The notes: generated by a model from the sequence alone, not told the origin. A stretch of 64,000 bases of DNA from Gracilaria caudata (GCA_030374735.1 JASCIV010000043.1:1-64000), one strand, 5' to 3'. Positions 19,222 to 29,806 are shown, counted from the stretch's first letter. Made by a program: numbers and translations.

Positions 19222-20502
19222 ATGGGGTCTAGAGTAGGACCGTATATCGTGACTTCTACACTTGGGCAGGGAACCTTTGGAAAGGTAAAGCTCGCTCAAC
19301 ACCAAGAAACTGGCAAAGAATACGCCATTAAGATCCTCGACAAATCCGATATCAAAGCTAATGAGCTTACCGTAAATGTGCGTCGCGAGATTGCTATCAT
19401 GAAAGCTCTCAACCATAAGAACATTGTTAACCTCCGTGAAGTCCTAAGCTCCAAATCTAAGCTCTACATTGTCATGGACCTCGTTCGCGGTGGCGAGCTT
19501 TTTGAACAAATTGAACGAAAGGGCGAGCTTGACGAGCCAACTGCTCGTAAATATTTTCAGCAGCTCATTGACGGTATTGATTATTGTCATCGTCGAGGCG
19601 TTTGTCACAGAGATCTCAAGCCCGAGAATCTTCTCGTTGACAGCAACGGTACCCTCAAGATCACTGACTTCGGTGTCTCTTCAATGAAAGGTGTGAGCGG
19701 GAGCGACCTTCTGTACACCGCCTGCGGGACCCCGTATTACTGCGCGCCTGAAATCATTAATGGCGCGGAAGATGGATACTCCGGTGTAAAAATTGATGCC
19801 TGGTCCTGTGGCATCATTCTATATTTGTTGTTAACGGGTCAGCTACCGTTCCAAAATGAAGACATGACGCTCCTATATGAGCAGATTAATCGTTGCAAGG
19901 TGGATTACCCCCCATGGATGCCCACAGAAGCCAAGGATTTGATATCAAAACTTCTTGAAAAGGACCCTGAGAAGCGTTATTCGTTAGAGGACGTAAAGAA
20001 ACATCCATGGTTCCTCGTCGACTACGAGCCTGCTGACAGTGATCTTCATAGACGAGCTTCTGATCACAACCGTGCTGGAAGTCACTCGTCTTCATCGTCG
20101 CGGGGAAGCGGAAAGGCCTCCAGAGGAAACTCGCGTGGTTCCAAATCACGTGAGAAGTTAGAGCGTGGTCGTCGTTCGAACGAGCCAGTAGCTCCGCCTC
20201 CTGCACCCGCTCCAGCTCCGGAGCCGGAGCCCATTCCTGTTGTACGTGACGTGGTAGCAGAGTTCGAAGGGAAGGAGTTGGAAGAAGTCGTGAGAGCTGC
20301 GTTGCCCGGTAAGCCTCAGAAGAGAATCGATGACGTGGTTACCAAACTGGCGGACTTGGACATTGATTGTACGGAAGATATCCAATTCCTCGCGAAGACT
20401 TTTAAGACGCCTAAAGTGCTGACCGAATGGTTGGAGACCAACAGCAAACTACCTGCTGTTACATGCATGCGCATCTCTGGTTTCTTTTTCCAATCGGAGT
20501 AA
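19222..20502 (+). CDS. CAMK/SNF1-like Ser/Thr protein kinase with orphan C-terminal domain
   Basis: A 426-aa protein from ATG 19222. The kinase domain (residues 8-264) is intact: GQGTFGKV loop (15-22), AIK Lys37, HRDLKPEN (129-136), DFG (149-151), CGTPYYCAPE activation segment (168-177) and HPWF at the end. It most resembles CAMK-group kinases (SnRK3/CIPK, SNF1-like), and the T-loop could be phosphorylated by an upstream kinase. No NAF/FISL motif follows, so it is not a standard CIPK. Residues 278-340 are Ser/Arg- then Pro/Ala-rich (disordered linker, PAPAPAPEPEP). Residues 341-426 form a compact helical domain that I do not recognise. No introns. Substrates cannot be inferred. Confidence 0.9.
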   Translation: MGSRVGPYIVTSTLGQGTFGKVKLAQHQETGKEYAIKILDKSDIKANELTVNVRREIAIMKALNHKNIVNLREVLSSKSKLYIVMDLVRGGELFEQIERKGELDEPTARKYFQQLIDGIDYCHRRGVCHRDLKPENLLVDSNGTLKITDFGVSSMKGVSGSDLLYTACGTPYYCAPEIINGAEDGYSGVKIDAWSCGIILYLLLTGQLPFQNEDMTLLYEQINRCKVDYPPWMPTEAKDLISKLLEKDPEKRYSLEDVKKHPWFLVDYEPADSDLHRRASDHNRAGSHSSSSSRGSGKASRGNSRGSKSREKLERGRRSNEPVAPPPAPAPAPEPEPIPVVRDVVAEFEGKELEEVVRAALPGKPQKRIDDVVTKLADLDIDCTEDIQFLAKTFKTPKVLTEWLETNSKLPAVTCMRISGFFFQSE

Positions 20503-21082
20503 TCTGCGTAGATATCGATAAATTGCTTATTTGCTGAGCTGACTAACTACGATATGCTTTTGAGCTGAAGGGCACGTCGTCTTCTTCCCGTCTGTATAAC
20601 GCTACCGCTTGACTTTCGAGGCCAGATTGTTGTACACGCGGGCTCTGACAACGATATTGGTTCATCCTGCAGTGATTGTTCTTTGAAGCTCAAGTCTTCC
20701 CGGCATTGCAGCGGTTTCCCATTATTTCCTCACCACTCAACGCTACACAAATGTCTTGACTAGGGGGCTCAATGTGTGCTCGTGCATTGGAAATTCTATG
20801 GAAATGACGTCACCGTAATTTGTTTTTACCAAGGTTTAGCACTTATCCCCATGTTCTCTACATAGGTTTCAAGTACGTGCACCTTACCCTGCATTATACT
20901 CATCGCGTCTCAATTCAAGTAAAAACATGAGCAGGCGAAACTGTATAAGAACAGAATCATTGCACCGCCTATTCTATCATTTCTGAGTTTCTTTCTAACA
21001 AATTCAAGGGATCATATTATGAGCACAGCTGAGAGATTTACTTATCTGTGGTTCTGGGTGCGCGAGGAATGGAAATCGACGA
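20503..21082. other. Intergenic stretch between convergent genes
   Basis: Presumed 3' regions of the kinase and Hint genes, AT-rich, with no gene or motif copy seen. Confidence 0.4.
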
Positions 21083-23326
21083 CTAGGAACTGCGGATGTT
21101 GAAGTACCTCATGACTAATAGATTTTGAACAAGAGAACTCAAGAGCGTTGGGCGACTTCCCAGCATATCCAGGAGGCGAATAGGTGCCATCAAAGCGTGA
21201 GCGATTGTTGGTTCCACTGCAGAGGTGTAGGTACTCACCTTAAACCCATCTATAATAATGTCACCAAGCAGCGTATGCGGGTTAAAGAGACCACGTGCCA
21301 AGAGATATGTTTTGCCTGTGACATTTACCTGCGTCCCATCTGAAAGAATCAAAAAGTCTGAAGGTGAAACTTCTCGAGCTGGGAGGAGCCCACGCTGAGT
21401 GTAGATATAATGAGAAGATGTCACGGTAAGGCTTCTTCCGGTATCAGTGATGAATCGATCAAATAGAAAAACATTATTCCCATCAGCATGACTGAAATCG
21501 ACGACGGGGGAGAATTGATGATCCCCGACCATCACTTTGTCCCCAACCTGCAAGTCTTCAACTCTTACAAGATTTCCGTTCTCTCTGACGGCTATTGCAC
21601 TGGCAGGGAAGCAAGCAGAGCCGTCGTCTTCTTCTACTACTGCCGGTGAAGGCGATGGGGTCCTGGATTTCAGGACAGAAGCTGTCGGAAATTGAGTCAT
21701 TCTTAATTCTGTCATCTGCGGATCATTTAGGACACCCGGGCTCTCCTGTACCAAGGGTGTGGAAGTTACTTCAGGGCTTGGTAGTAGCGATGCTGAAGGC
21801 CCGTGTCCAGAGAAAATAAGAGGGCCCCCCTTTGAAGGTTCTGCCGAAGGGGAATGAGATCCAACCAGTACGATTTCCTCCGTCTGTGATGACTTCTTTT
21901 CTTTCTTGTACGGAAAGCCACTTGCTTTGGGTACCATATCCACAATTTTGGGTGCCTTCGATGCGTCTGGGTAGATCGAAGGCTTTCGAGACTCTGCGCT
22001 GGATAATACGTTAACCGGAGAAGCTGCAACGGAAGCGACCGAAGGCTGGATGGTCTGTACTGGTGATCCTTTTTGTGATGTTAAGACTCCTGTCGCACTT
22101 TGATGCGACTGGTCAGGTGCTTCAGTTGATGATGGTAGCAGTGTTGCGCTGGAAGAGGGCGTCCTTAGGGCTCTGTGGTCTGTCGATTGAGATGGATATG
22201 CCGATGCTTTTGTTGTTCCCCCAACTGATTTTGGTTCCATATTCTTTTTGGGAGAGGTTGGCATCACAGACGCCGTGGCGGAAGCTGATGGGTGCCCTTG
22301 GCCAGAACCTGTCATGGCTGTGGGAATTGCTGCAGGTGATTCGAGAGCCATTTGATTACCAGGTGTTGATCCCTGTTCCTGGCTTTGAGATTGGGAATCT
22401 TGTGATGAAACACTTGAAGTACTCGTAGTATCTTGGTTCTTTGGCGACTCCCGATCGTGTACAGAAGATGACTGAGTTGGAGAAGGCGTCACGTCGTCTG
22501 ACACCTCCGTGTTAGCAGCATTGTGGTCTAGACTAGGAGTTGAAGAAGGTACGACCTCAAATGGAGATGGTGCAACTGTCTGCTTCGTCGATGTGATGGA
22601 AGGTGTGGGTGTCTGTGACTTCGGTGACACGGGTGAGGGAGAAGCAGTCGCTGAGACTAGACCATACAGAGATTCCTGCGCTTCTGCTGGTTGCACAGGA
22701 ACAGATGATGGCGCACCCCACGCACTGGTAAACGCGCATGCCTTATGTTTATCGTTTATGAGCATGACTTTCGGGTGACCATGGAAGGGAATGTGAAATT
22801 CTTTTCCAAAAGGCTCACTGTCAGATGTGATTATCACTGCAGCACCTTTGGCCAAAGAGGAATGGCCACAGGCTCTGGTCACGTTCTCAACACCAATATA
22901 AAATCCATCCAGGCTTAATAACACTCGACGAATTGAGCCCTTGAATCCCGTTACATCTTCCTGTAGGCCGAAAAGACTGGCAATAGCTTCAGAGGTGAGC
23001 TTTTTCTCATACTTTAGCAAGAGCTTTCCTTCGTCATGACAAATGGTTCCATCATGGTTTATCTCTTTATGAGGCAAAATAATGTCCCTCATATCAGGAT
23101 TACCGTCGCTCAAGTGAGTAATCGTTCTCGGACAAAGATTTCCCTTGCCGGAAAGCTCCATGAATCGGGAGTAATGACCATGAATCTGCTTCGAGTTCAG
23201 AGAAAACCGCTTCTCAGTAGTGTCAAAAACGGCCTCCAGCGTTACAACACGCTTCGTTGGAGCTGCTTGTGGTGAGAGTAGTATTGACAACAATACCAGG
23301 AGGTAGACCAAGACTCTAAGCATCAT
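21083..23326 (-). CDS. Secreted protein with C-terminal Hedgehog-type Hint domain (747 aa)
   Basis: The start is a double ATG followed by a clear signal peptide (LRVLVYLLVLLSILLSPQAA). Residues ~25-200 form a Cys-containing extracellular domain I do not recognise. Residues ~205-565 are Ser/Thr/Pro-rich, mucin-like. The C-terminal ~176 residues are a Hint domain: nucleophile Cys572 in GSACFPASA, a DLQVGDKVMVGD turn, VDFSHAD, the SLTVTSSHYIY block with His639, and a GLFNPHTLLGDIIIDGFKVSTYT end as in animal Hedgehog Hog modules. Hint domains cleave themselves through a thioester and can pass the N-terminal part to a nucleophile such as a sterol. The essential Cys and T-x-x-H are present, so autoprocessing is likely. 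Confidence 0.85.
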   Translation of the reverse strand: MMLRVLVYLLVLLSILLSPQAAPTKRVVTLEAVFDTTEKRFSLNSKQIHGHYSRFMELSGKGNLCPRTITHLSDGNPDMRDIILPHKEINHDGTICHDEGKLLLKYEKKLTSEAIASLFGLQEDVTGFKGSIRRVLLSLDGFYIGVENVTRACGHSSLAKGAAVIITSDSEPFGKEFHIPFHGHPKVMLINDKHKACAFTSAWGAPSSVPVQPAEAQESLYGLVSATASPSPVSPKSQTPTPSITSTKQTVAPSPFEVVPSSTPSLDHNAANTEVSDDVTPSPTQSSSVHDRESPKNQDTTSTSSVSSQDSQSQSQEQGSTPGNQMALESPAAIPTAMTGSGQGHPSASATASVMPTSPKKNMEPKSVGGTTKASAYPSQSTDHRALRTPSSSATLLPSSTEAPDQSHQSATGVLTSQKGSPVQTIQPSVASVAASPVNVLSSAESRKPSIYPDASKAPKIVDMVPKASGFPYKKEKKSSQTEEIVLVGSHSPSAEPSKGGPLIFSGHGPSASLLPSPEVTSTPLVQESPGVLNDPQMTELRMTQFPTASVLKSRTPSPSPAVVEEDDGSACFPASAIAVRENGNLVRVEDLQVGDKVMVGDHQFSPVVDFSHADGNNVFLFDRFITDTGRSLTVTSSHYIYTQRGLLPAREVSPSDFLILSDGTQVNVTGKTYLLARGLFNPHTLLGDIIIDGFKVSTYTSAVEPTIAHALMAPIRLLDMLGSRPTLLSSLVQNLLVMRYFNIRSS

Positions 23327-24624
23327 ATGTGAAACAAAAAGGCCACACCAAGCGAATAAATAGACCTGTCCGCACTCTTCGAAGGTTTCTGCAGAGGGTT
23401 TCGGATGCTTTCAGAGTTTCACGATATGTTGATGAGTACAGGAGTCCACCGATGCTTCTTCTCCGGAATGAGATGAGGCACTTACATCCTCAGGAGTCAG
23501 ACTTCGAGAGCTTTTAAAGCTCTGGTTCGCGGTCCAGAATGCATTCAACATTTGTCCTTTCTCTGAAGCAAACGAGGGAGAGGGTTTTCTGGCTCCAAAT
23601 TCTCTACGCCAAACGAAGTTGTACAATGCAACTTGCATTTCCAGCTATAAAATGTCACTATGCTTCAATCCTGGTTTGCACTTAAAATTCTAAAGAACGA
23701 CTGCAGAGTGCCTATGTGTATTCATAAATAGACCACCCTTGGAGGTTAAAAAAAGTTATCCGATGTCCTTCTACTCAGCAAATTTGACCGCACGAAATGA
23801 AAGCATTGAAACGTTGCCAAAATGACAGAGAGACTGAAGATCCGGTGGCTATACAGAGAATCCAGAACGAGCTTGTTCTGATGGACCTGCATTTCGTATC
23901 AATCTGTGGAGAGGATAAGAAGAAAAGTATCTATCGTGAAAGATAAGCGCTCAGTCACAACTGCCATGAAAAGGTTAATCGAAATCATGAGGACCCTTTG
24001 ACGGTCAACTTGAGTTTAGAAACACTTCCAAACTTTAGCCTTAATTCATTCACGTTTGACATTATCTTGCTCAATATATCTTTGGAAGGGGCTAAGAGGC
24101 TGAAGGAGAAGAAGAGAGAAAGACTCAATCCTCAGTGTGACGAAAAACGAACCTTAAGCCTTGAAGATACCCTGTTCTGACCACGACGTTCAACGGGTTG
24201 CAAGAATTTCTGGCGTTCAAGCTTTGACCTCAAAAGCTTGTACAAGCAAATATTTTTGTCTTTTTCATTTTTAAGCCTGGGTTTGAAGTATAGTTTGAAG
24301 CCTCCGGAAGCCTTCTTGGTGAAACAGATCGCTATCTTCTTATTGTGGACAACAATTATTACTAGGTTGAAGTAAACCTTCTTCTAATAACTTTGGTCTC
24401 CCTGCTGGCTAAAGGTAAAGTTACCATATTGCCCGATTACTCGAAGTATTGATCCCAGTTGCTGCAGTCTTTCGTCGCGGAGAGAAGCATTTTGTCTTTC
24501 AGCTAGACTTATCGCGAGTACAAGGAAGCAAACAGCTTTTACTGAAATCAAAAGTGATAGACTGCCACATATTCACGCCGAGCCGACCAAGTTTTGAGAT
24601 CAGCTTCGTTTGTGCCGAGGACAG
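23327..24624. other. Intergenic stretch, no gene recognised
   Basis: AT-rich, with short frames only. The part next to 23326 is the presumed promoter of the Hint gene. I see no good copy of the recurring motif here. Confidence 0.4.
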
Positions 24625-25533
24625 ATGTATCGAGCTAAGCAAGTGGTTCACAGCGTTAATTGCGCTTTGCGCTTCATGAAGTGTGAACGTTTCAACAAGA
24701 GACTCAGATTCCTGGCAAACGCTGTACAAAGCATGCCAGAGGAAAGCGGAAGAAGTGTTGTGATTGATGACATTAATATGCTTCGTTCATCAGATCCAAA
24801 CCTTTTTCATCGCAGTATCATTGGCAGACTTCGGGAGGGAAACAAAAGAGCCACGGGAAAAATTCGAAAGGAAGGTTCCTGGTAAGTTGCACGAGGGGGT
24901 TCAATGCTTTTCTCGCACTGCATGAATTTGATGACTAACAAAGGATTTTCACCGAGGGATAGGATCTTAGCATGTATCGAGGGCCGCAATAAGATTCCTG
25001 ACCTTATCTTACAAGTTCCGAAAGCCCCTCTTCTTGAGGATAAGAAGGCGGGTAGGTTTGCTTTACAGAAGAGGGGAAAGACCCGCTTTGTCGGACCTTT
25101 ATACGAATTGACCGTAGAAGAACACACAGTGGATGAATACGGAAAGCTCCTGAGGACTTCGAATATACCTTTTGAACGGATACGTGTACTTGCACACAAT
25201 ATTCGGATACATCCGATCCGGGAGTATCCACTTGGTGTATCGTTTCGCTATTCTCCGGAGAATGAGCCCGTAAGGGTCCGAGTGCCAATGCTATGCATCA
25301 ATCAGGAGAAAAGTCCCGGGTTAAGAGAAGGAGGTTGGCTCAATCGCCTTCAAAAGTACATTGATATCAGTGTCGCGCCGTTCACCCCGGCTCCCCAATT
25401 CGTAACAATGGATGTGTCGGGAATGGAGATGAAGGAGAAGCGGTTTATTGGTGATTTGCAGTTTGAAAGAAAAGGAGAAGGATGCCGGGCTGTTTTGAGT
25501 GACGATGTCCCGGCAGTCATCATTTCCAAGTAG
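24625..25533 (+). CDS. Organellar ribosomal protein bL25 (TL5/CTC family), 2 exons
   Basis: Exon 2 (to 25533) encodes the C-terminal beta domain of bL25/CTC: RIHPIREYPLGVSF, VRVRVPMLCIN, SPGLREGGWLN, PQFVTMDVSGMEM and a GDLQF end. The 5S-rRNA-binding N-terminal segment appears in an upstream frame (GRLREGNKRATGKIRKEGSW, compare R..GK..A..LR..G). Joining 24625-24881 to 24957-25533 removes a 75-nt intron (GTAAGT...CCGAG, branch-like CTAAC at 24935-24939) and keeps one frame, 277 aa. A nearer AG (24943) would hit a stop. The N-terminus is basic and probably an organelle presequence. Exon 2 is secure; the exact start and junction are less so. bL25 binds 5S rRNA in bacterial-type ribosomes. Confidence 0.65.
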
Positions 25534-26388
25534 AGAAAGAGTCAAAGCACCCTTAATCTTTGCAGCGCTGCAAGATTTGCGGTCTGCAAGTCTTTGTGAG
25601 TTGAGGACATTAATTATAGAAGCTCAACCGCATCGGTGACTGAGCTTGGGAAATCGCAAACTTCATGCCTCTCCGCATGATACCGGGAGAGGAAATTACT
25701 ATGCTGCATCTGGCTGTGGAAGAGGGGGTTTGTGTCAAAGAGTGTACGAAGGTAGCTCAGAAATTTGAGCCAGTGTTGCCTGCAGCATCGGAAATTCATT
25801 GGCAACCTAACTTTGGTACACTGTACAAGGGTACTGCATACCCCTGGTTATAAGGACAGAAATGTACAAACATACCGCTTGTGTTCGTACGAACTACAGT
25901 GAGGAAAGCTGTTGTGTGACCTCTTGTGCCTCCCCGAACAGCGAATGGAAGTTGTGCTTCGAAGAGACTTTTACATGTCATAGATTGCACAAACGATTGC
26001 GGAGCAAGCAGAAGACATTGCCTATCGCCTTTCCACCTTTCTGTTCGCCATGCTTTCAAATATTGTTCGAAATCATCACTTCGACTAGAACGAGTAGTCG
26101 GAGCAGACTATGTAGTGCTCAAAAGAAAGAGTGAACCATTCTTCTATTTCGAGCAATGATGCCAGCTCAACTTCGTGTCCGATTTTCTTGTCGTTAATGA
26201 ATAGTAACATGTATTCATCGTCATTACAAAACCCCAGGGATCGCATTCAACAACCTTACGTCCAAATCAAGACCTAGATCAAACCCGTTCCTGTGCAAGG
26301 CATCGGAAACATTCATAAGGCCCAGGGCTGTTAATTCCTGAGATTGGTCACCTTTGTCCTCGGTAGCGCAGAGCCCTCTGGACGACAG
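25534..26388. other. Intergenic stretch with one motif copy
   Basis: Between two convergent genes. A perfect TACAAGGGTA at 25824-25833 is followed by TACCCC at 25839-25844. Short frames (25862-26134, 26-bp phase variants) have no recognisable domains. Confidence 0.35.
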
Positions 26389-27458
26389 TTATGCAGTGAC
26401 TGTCTCAACGGGGGGTGATTGAGCAGCCGCGGCGGTTTTGGCCGCATCAGAAGCCTCATCCTCAGCCTGTCTTTCACTCACCCGCGCCCGATGCTGAATC
26501 ATCATGTCTTCAGATGATATCTTCACCCATCCGTCCTCCTTCACATGATAGCAGTTAATGACACCACCGGAAGCAGCATCGCGATGAGTCGCATGATAGA
26601 TTGATTTCCGACCAAGCTTGATGGCGTCCTCAACGGACATCTCGTAGGAGTAGCCTTGGTCGAGCACACCGTACGCAAAAGTCGATCCTGAACCCACGGA
26701 GAATATATGCCCCTTGAATCTTGTACCATCCGAATCAACGTAGAAGATATTGGGACCTGTCTTATCCCATCCACAGATCATCGTTCTGAAAAGCAAAAAA
26801 AGCCAGAGTGACGCACATGGGAAGTTAGATACAATTAGTTTTTAGACTGTTGCGCAGTAGTAACGTACCCCATAGAAAGCCCCATTCCTCGATAGTAATA
26901 CACCGTATTCGCTAGTAACTTCGACGCTGCAGCAACTGATATACGTTCCTTATTTCGTAATTCTGTTCGATTGCATTATTAGTGATGTGATACGTCTCTT
27001 GTTAGCAACTCTTACATAAAAAAACATTCAGCAATCCGAAGCTTAGAAGAACTTGGCTTACCATAGAGTCTGCACCGTCTTCCAAGATCGCGCTCCCAGA
27101 AACTGCAGTCTGCCGCACCGCCTGCCATAGTACCAAGAAGATACGGATTAATCTCGATTATCTTCTTGACTGTTCCACTTCCAATATATTGTCCCATGCT
27201 GGCACGAGAGTCCACGGCAACGATAATTCCTCCTTGAAAGGAAAACGCGAGCGTAGTTGTACCATGCGCGAACTTGAGTCTGTCCTTCTCAGGCACGTTT
27301 ACAAACGCGTCGCGCAGAAAATGGGATGGGCGTGCGACTGAAGGCAGTCGCAGTTCATTCCCCAGTGAACACGATAAATCTTCGAGATCTAAATCAAGAA
27401 CTGTTTTCCCACCACCGTGGATAGACAAGTCTTCATCAAGGAAATCTAGGTTGGGCAT
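26389..27458 (-). CDS. PSMB5: 20S proteasome subunit beta type-5 (3 exons)
   Basis: Exons 27458-27062, 26962-26869 and 26785-26389 join to a 295-aa protein. The mature N-terminal Thr is residue 67 ([10 protein letters not shown]), the catalytic residue of the chymotrypsin-like site; Asp and Lys ligands are in [10 protein letters not shown] and [15 protein letters not shown]. The rest is canonical: [20 protein letters not shown], then [17 protein letters not shown] in the short middle exon, [18 protein letters not shown] across the second junction, and [20 protein letters not shown]. Both introns (99 and 83 nt) are GT-AG with CTAAT/CTAAC branch-like sites. A 66-residue propeptide and an Ala/Glu-rich C-terminal extension (about 25 residues) are longer than usual. 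Confidence 0.95.
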
Positions 27459-28163
27459 CGCGAGGATTGAATGGATCGGATAGTCAAGATGCTGTTTTCC
27501 ACCCCCTTCCGTGAGGCAAGCCAGAAACTATGAGTGGATGCGTGAAAGCACTTCTTGCAGCAGTCGTACGATGGTGCACGCCAATACTCTGCGCTGAATA
27601 TCCAACACAGACAGGAGAATGGATGAATGGCGTACTTCGGGAACGAGCTAATGTAGTGCAGCTCAGATAGAGAGACTTGTTTTTATTTCGGTTGTGGCAG
27701 AGGACGAAGTTGGAAGGCGACAGGAAGGCTTCTCGGAAACTGCCGTAGAGTGCCTGCATCGGTCACCAAACTTTGGATTCCGAATGTTTTAATTACAGTG
27801 TAAGTATTGGTATTGTGTGATGGTGTCCCGGTCAACAACACGATCATTGCTGGTGCCGATTCAGAATTGCCAATGACTTCCCAGCTTCTGCGTTGGACTG
27901 CAACGGACGGGTCAAACGCGAAGCATATCTTTGTCAACTGCTCTCAACCTCCTCGGCTCCTCTACGAAGGGTAAGAAGATCCGTAGGCCTTCCTGCTTTT
28001 CTCCCCAAAGTCTGTTTCCACTGTGATGACTGATTAGAACTTAAGGCGTCGTTTTTGTTCCACAAAGGTAAGACGTTCAGCGCCCACGCAGCCACCTGTT
28101 CATAGCTTGAAGTGGTGAAACAGCTGAAGCACCAGAGTAGGGACCCGATCAACAAAGCACCTA
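27459..28163. promoter_or_regulatory. Divergent promoter region with TACGAAGGGTA (27963-27973)
   Basis: Intergenic DNA between the divergent proteasome beta5 and YIPF genes. TACGAAGGGTAAG lies about 190 bases before the YIPF ATG and ~500 bases from the beta5 ATG. No other gene is recognised in the interval. Confidence 0.4.
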
Positions 28164-28853
28164 ATGGCTGCATATCCAAATCATCAGGGGGTGAGCAACC
28201 CCCCGTTTGCTGATTTCTATCAGTCCAGCTTCGGACCACCTCCCGGCACTTCCAATGGCGGGCTGAACAGCAGTGTCAGCAACGACCAGCAACAGTACTA
28301 CATGCCTCCTCAGCAATCAACGACGTCGTTTGAGGATGAACCCCCTTTGTTAGAGGAGCTTGGAATCAATGTACCCGCGATAATCGCGAAGGCGAAGGTC
28401 GTTGCGAATCCATTCTCCAACATCGATTCTACGTTCGCAGATGAAGCGGATATGACGGGTCCGATTTTGCTGTGGCTCTTGCTTGGCTGTTTACTCCTAC
28501 TTCAGGGAAAGATTCAGTTCAGCTTTATTTACGGACAAGCAACAGTCGGATGCATTGCCGTGTATTTCGTATTCAATCTAATGTCTCAGCGTGGTATAGA
28601 CCTCTACCGCTCCGTCAGCGTACTTGGATATTCAATGTTACCAATGGTGATCCTGTCTTTTTTTGCTATATTTCGACCACTTCGCACCCTTCGAGTTGCG
28701 CAGATTGTTCTTGGTGGTGGGTGCATTTTCTGGTCCACTACAACAGCGACGAAGATTTTTGTCGCCGTTTTGGCTATGCATGATCAATTCTGGTTAGTTT
28801 GGTATCCTTTGGCTTTGCTTTACACATCATTTGCGTTTATCACCGTGTTTTGA
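28164..28853 (+). CDS. YIP1/YIPF5-family Golgi membrane protein
   Basis: A 229-aa protein. The N-terminal ~65 residues are Gly/Pro/Gln/Asn-rich and cytosolic. The family signature EPPLLEELGINVPAI follows, then DMTGPILLWLLLGCLLLLQGK, FSFIYGQATVGCIAVYF, SVSVLGYSMLPMVILS and a last pair of helices ending LYTSFAFITVF, giving five membrane spans. YIP1-family proteins bind Rab GTPases and act in ER-Golgi vesicle traffic. The ATG is the first in frame, and length fits the family. The last 34 bases overlap the 3' end of the opposite RimM gene. Confidence 0.92.
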   Translation: MAAYPNHQGVSNPPFADFYQSSFGPPPGTSNGGLNSSVSNDQQQYYMPPQQSTTSFEDEPPLLEELGINVPAIIAKAKVVANPFSNIDSTFADEADMTGPILLWLLLGCLLLLQGKIQFSFIYGQATVGCIAVYFVFNLMSQRGIDLYRSVSVLGYSMLPMVILSFFAIFRPLRTLRVAQIVLGGGCIFWSTTTATKIFVAVLAMHDQFWLVWYPLALLYTSFAFITVF

Positions 28854-29806
28854 CGAGCTGGCATCAGCAATCCTCTGGGCGGCCTTTCTTTTCTTTTCCG
28901 ATTCACAACGGCAATGTCCAATAACCCCTCGGGAGGATCTAAGACAATAACAGCGTTACTGACGTCAACAACCGGCACAATTTGATCCACGAACGGTATT
29001 AAAACCCTGCGTGCTTCATCTGGTGGCGACTCTTTGTAGATCCCGCTTTGAATATGTTGATCGGATATATCAAACACGGCAATTTCAATGAGATCTGATG
29101 CCGCTGAGGCTCCGCGAGCGCGGCTCCCAGACGCCTCACATAAATCTTGGCGCGTGATGACGCTATCCACGATCCCAATGGGGTCACTGGCACGTATGAC
29201 CGTGGCTTGTCCTTGGACCTCGCTTGTGTACCAAGGGTCGTCATCATCGACACATAAGGGGAGCACCACTCGAGATCCGACGAGGTCAGCCACCATGAAT
29301 TCACCTCGCTCTAACGTAGGTCTGTCCGATTCGCGAACATACAGCCGGGCCCCTCTGAGTTTTTTTATAGTTTCTCTGTTTCCGAAACCGTCAAGCTTGA
29401 GGATCCATGCGTTTTGCTGTGACGCCTGACGACCTGCCGTCAGGTTCACTGGCCTGGGATATCGACGACCTGGCAGCAAGAGATATCTTTGCTGTGCATT
29501 CTTTTTGACTGAGAGGCGAACGCGATTGAAGTCCCCTTCTGTCCGTGCCTTGAGTTCCCCTTTCACGCCATGGACTCCAGTTATCGTCGCAACGTGAAGA
29601 AAACCGAAGTTTTCTGGCGCCCATTGATCCAAGCGCGGATCTGCTCGTTGATTGTATTCTGGCAACTTGTTTGTTGTCACTGGTCGTTGAAATTGTCGCA
29701 ACTTCGCTCGCTGGCCCAGATTTCTTGGCTTCGTGTGGATAAGAAGTGGACTTGGTTTGAGCCGGTTTCTCTGGATTTGAATTGGGAAAACAAAAGCGAG
29801 TAACAT
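28820..29806 (-). CDS. rimM: Organellar 16S rRNA-processing protein RimM
   Basis: A 328-aa protein starting at ATG 29806. About 60 N-terminal basic residues look like a transit peptide. The RimM N-terminal barrel starts at FLHVATITGVHGVKGELKA; the middle has the NRETIKKLRGARLYV element. The PRC-barrel part contains EFMVADLVGSRVVLP, DPIGIVDSV and LIPFVDQIVPVVDV, ending DPPEGLLDI. RimM binds uS19 and helps 30S head maturation in bacteria; here it would act in plastids or mitochondria. An insertion of ~25 residues (CVDDDDPWYTSEVQGQ) splits the PRC domain. The stop codon lies inside the last codons of the convergent YIPF gene. Confidence 0.9.
   Translation of the reverse strand: MLLAFVFPIQIQRNRLKPSPLLIHTKPRNLGQRAKLRQFQRPVTTNKLPEYNQRADPRLDQWAPENFGFLHVATITGVHGVKGELKARTEGDFNRVRLSVKKNAQQRYLLLPGRRYPRPVNLTAGRQASQQNAWILKLDGFGNRETIKKLRGARLYVRESDRPTLERGEFMVADLVGSRVVLPLCVDDDDPWYTSEVQGQATVIRASDPIGIVDSVITRQDLCEASGSRARGASAASDLIEIAVFDISDQHIQSGIYKESPPDEARRVLIPFVDQIVPVVDVSNAVIVLDPPEGLLDIAVVNRKRKERPPRGLLMPARQNTVINANDV

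Noticed and set aside
19222..20502. Calling the kinase a CIPK
   Set aside because: No NAF/FISL motif after the kinase domain; only the catalytic part is similar.
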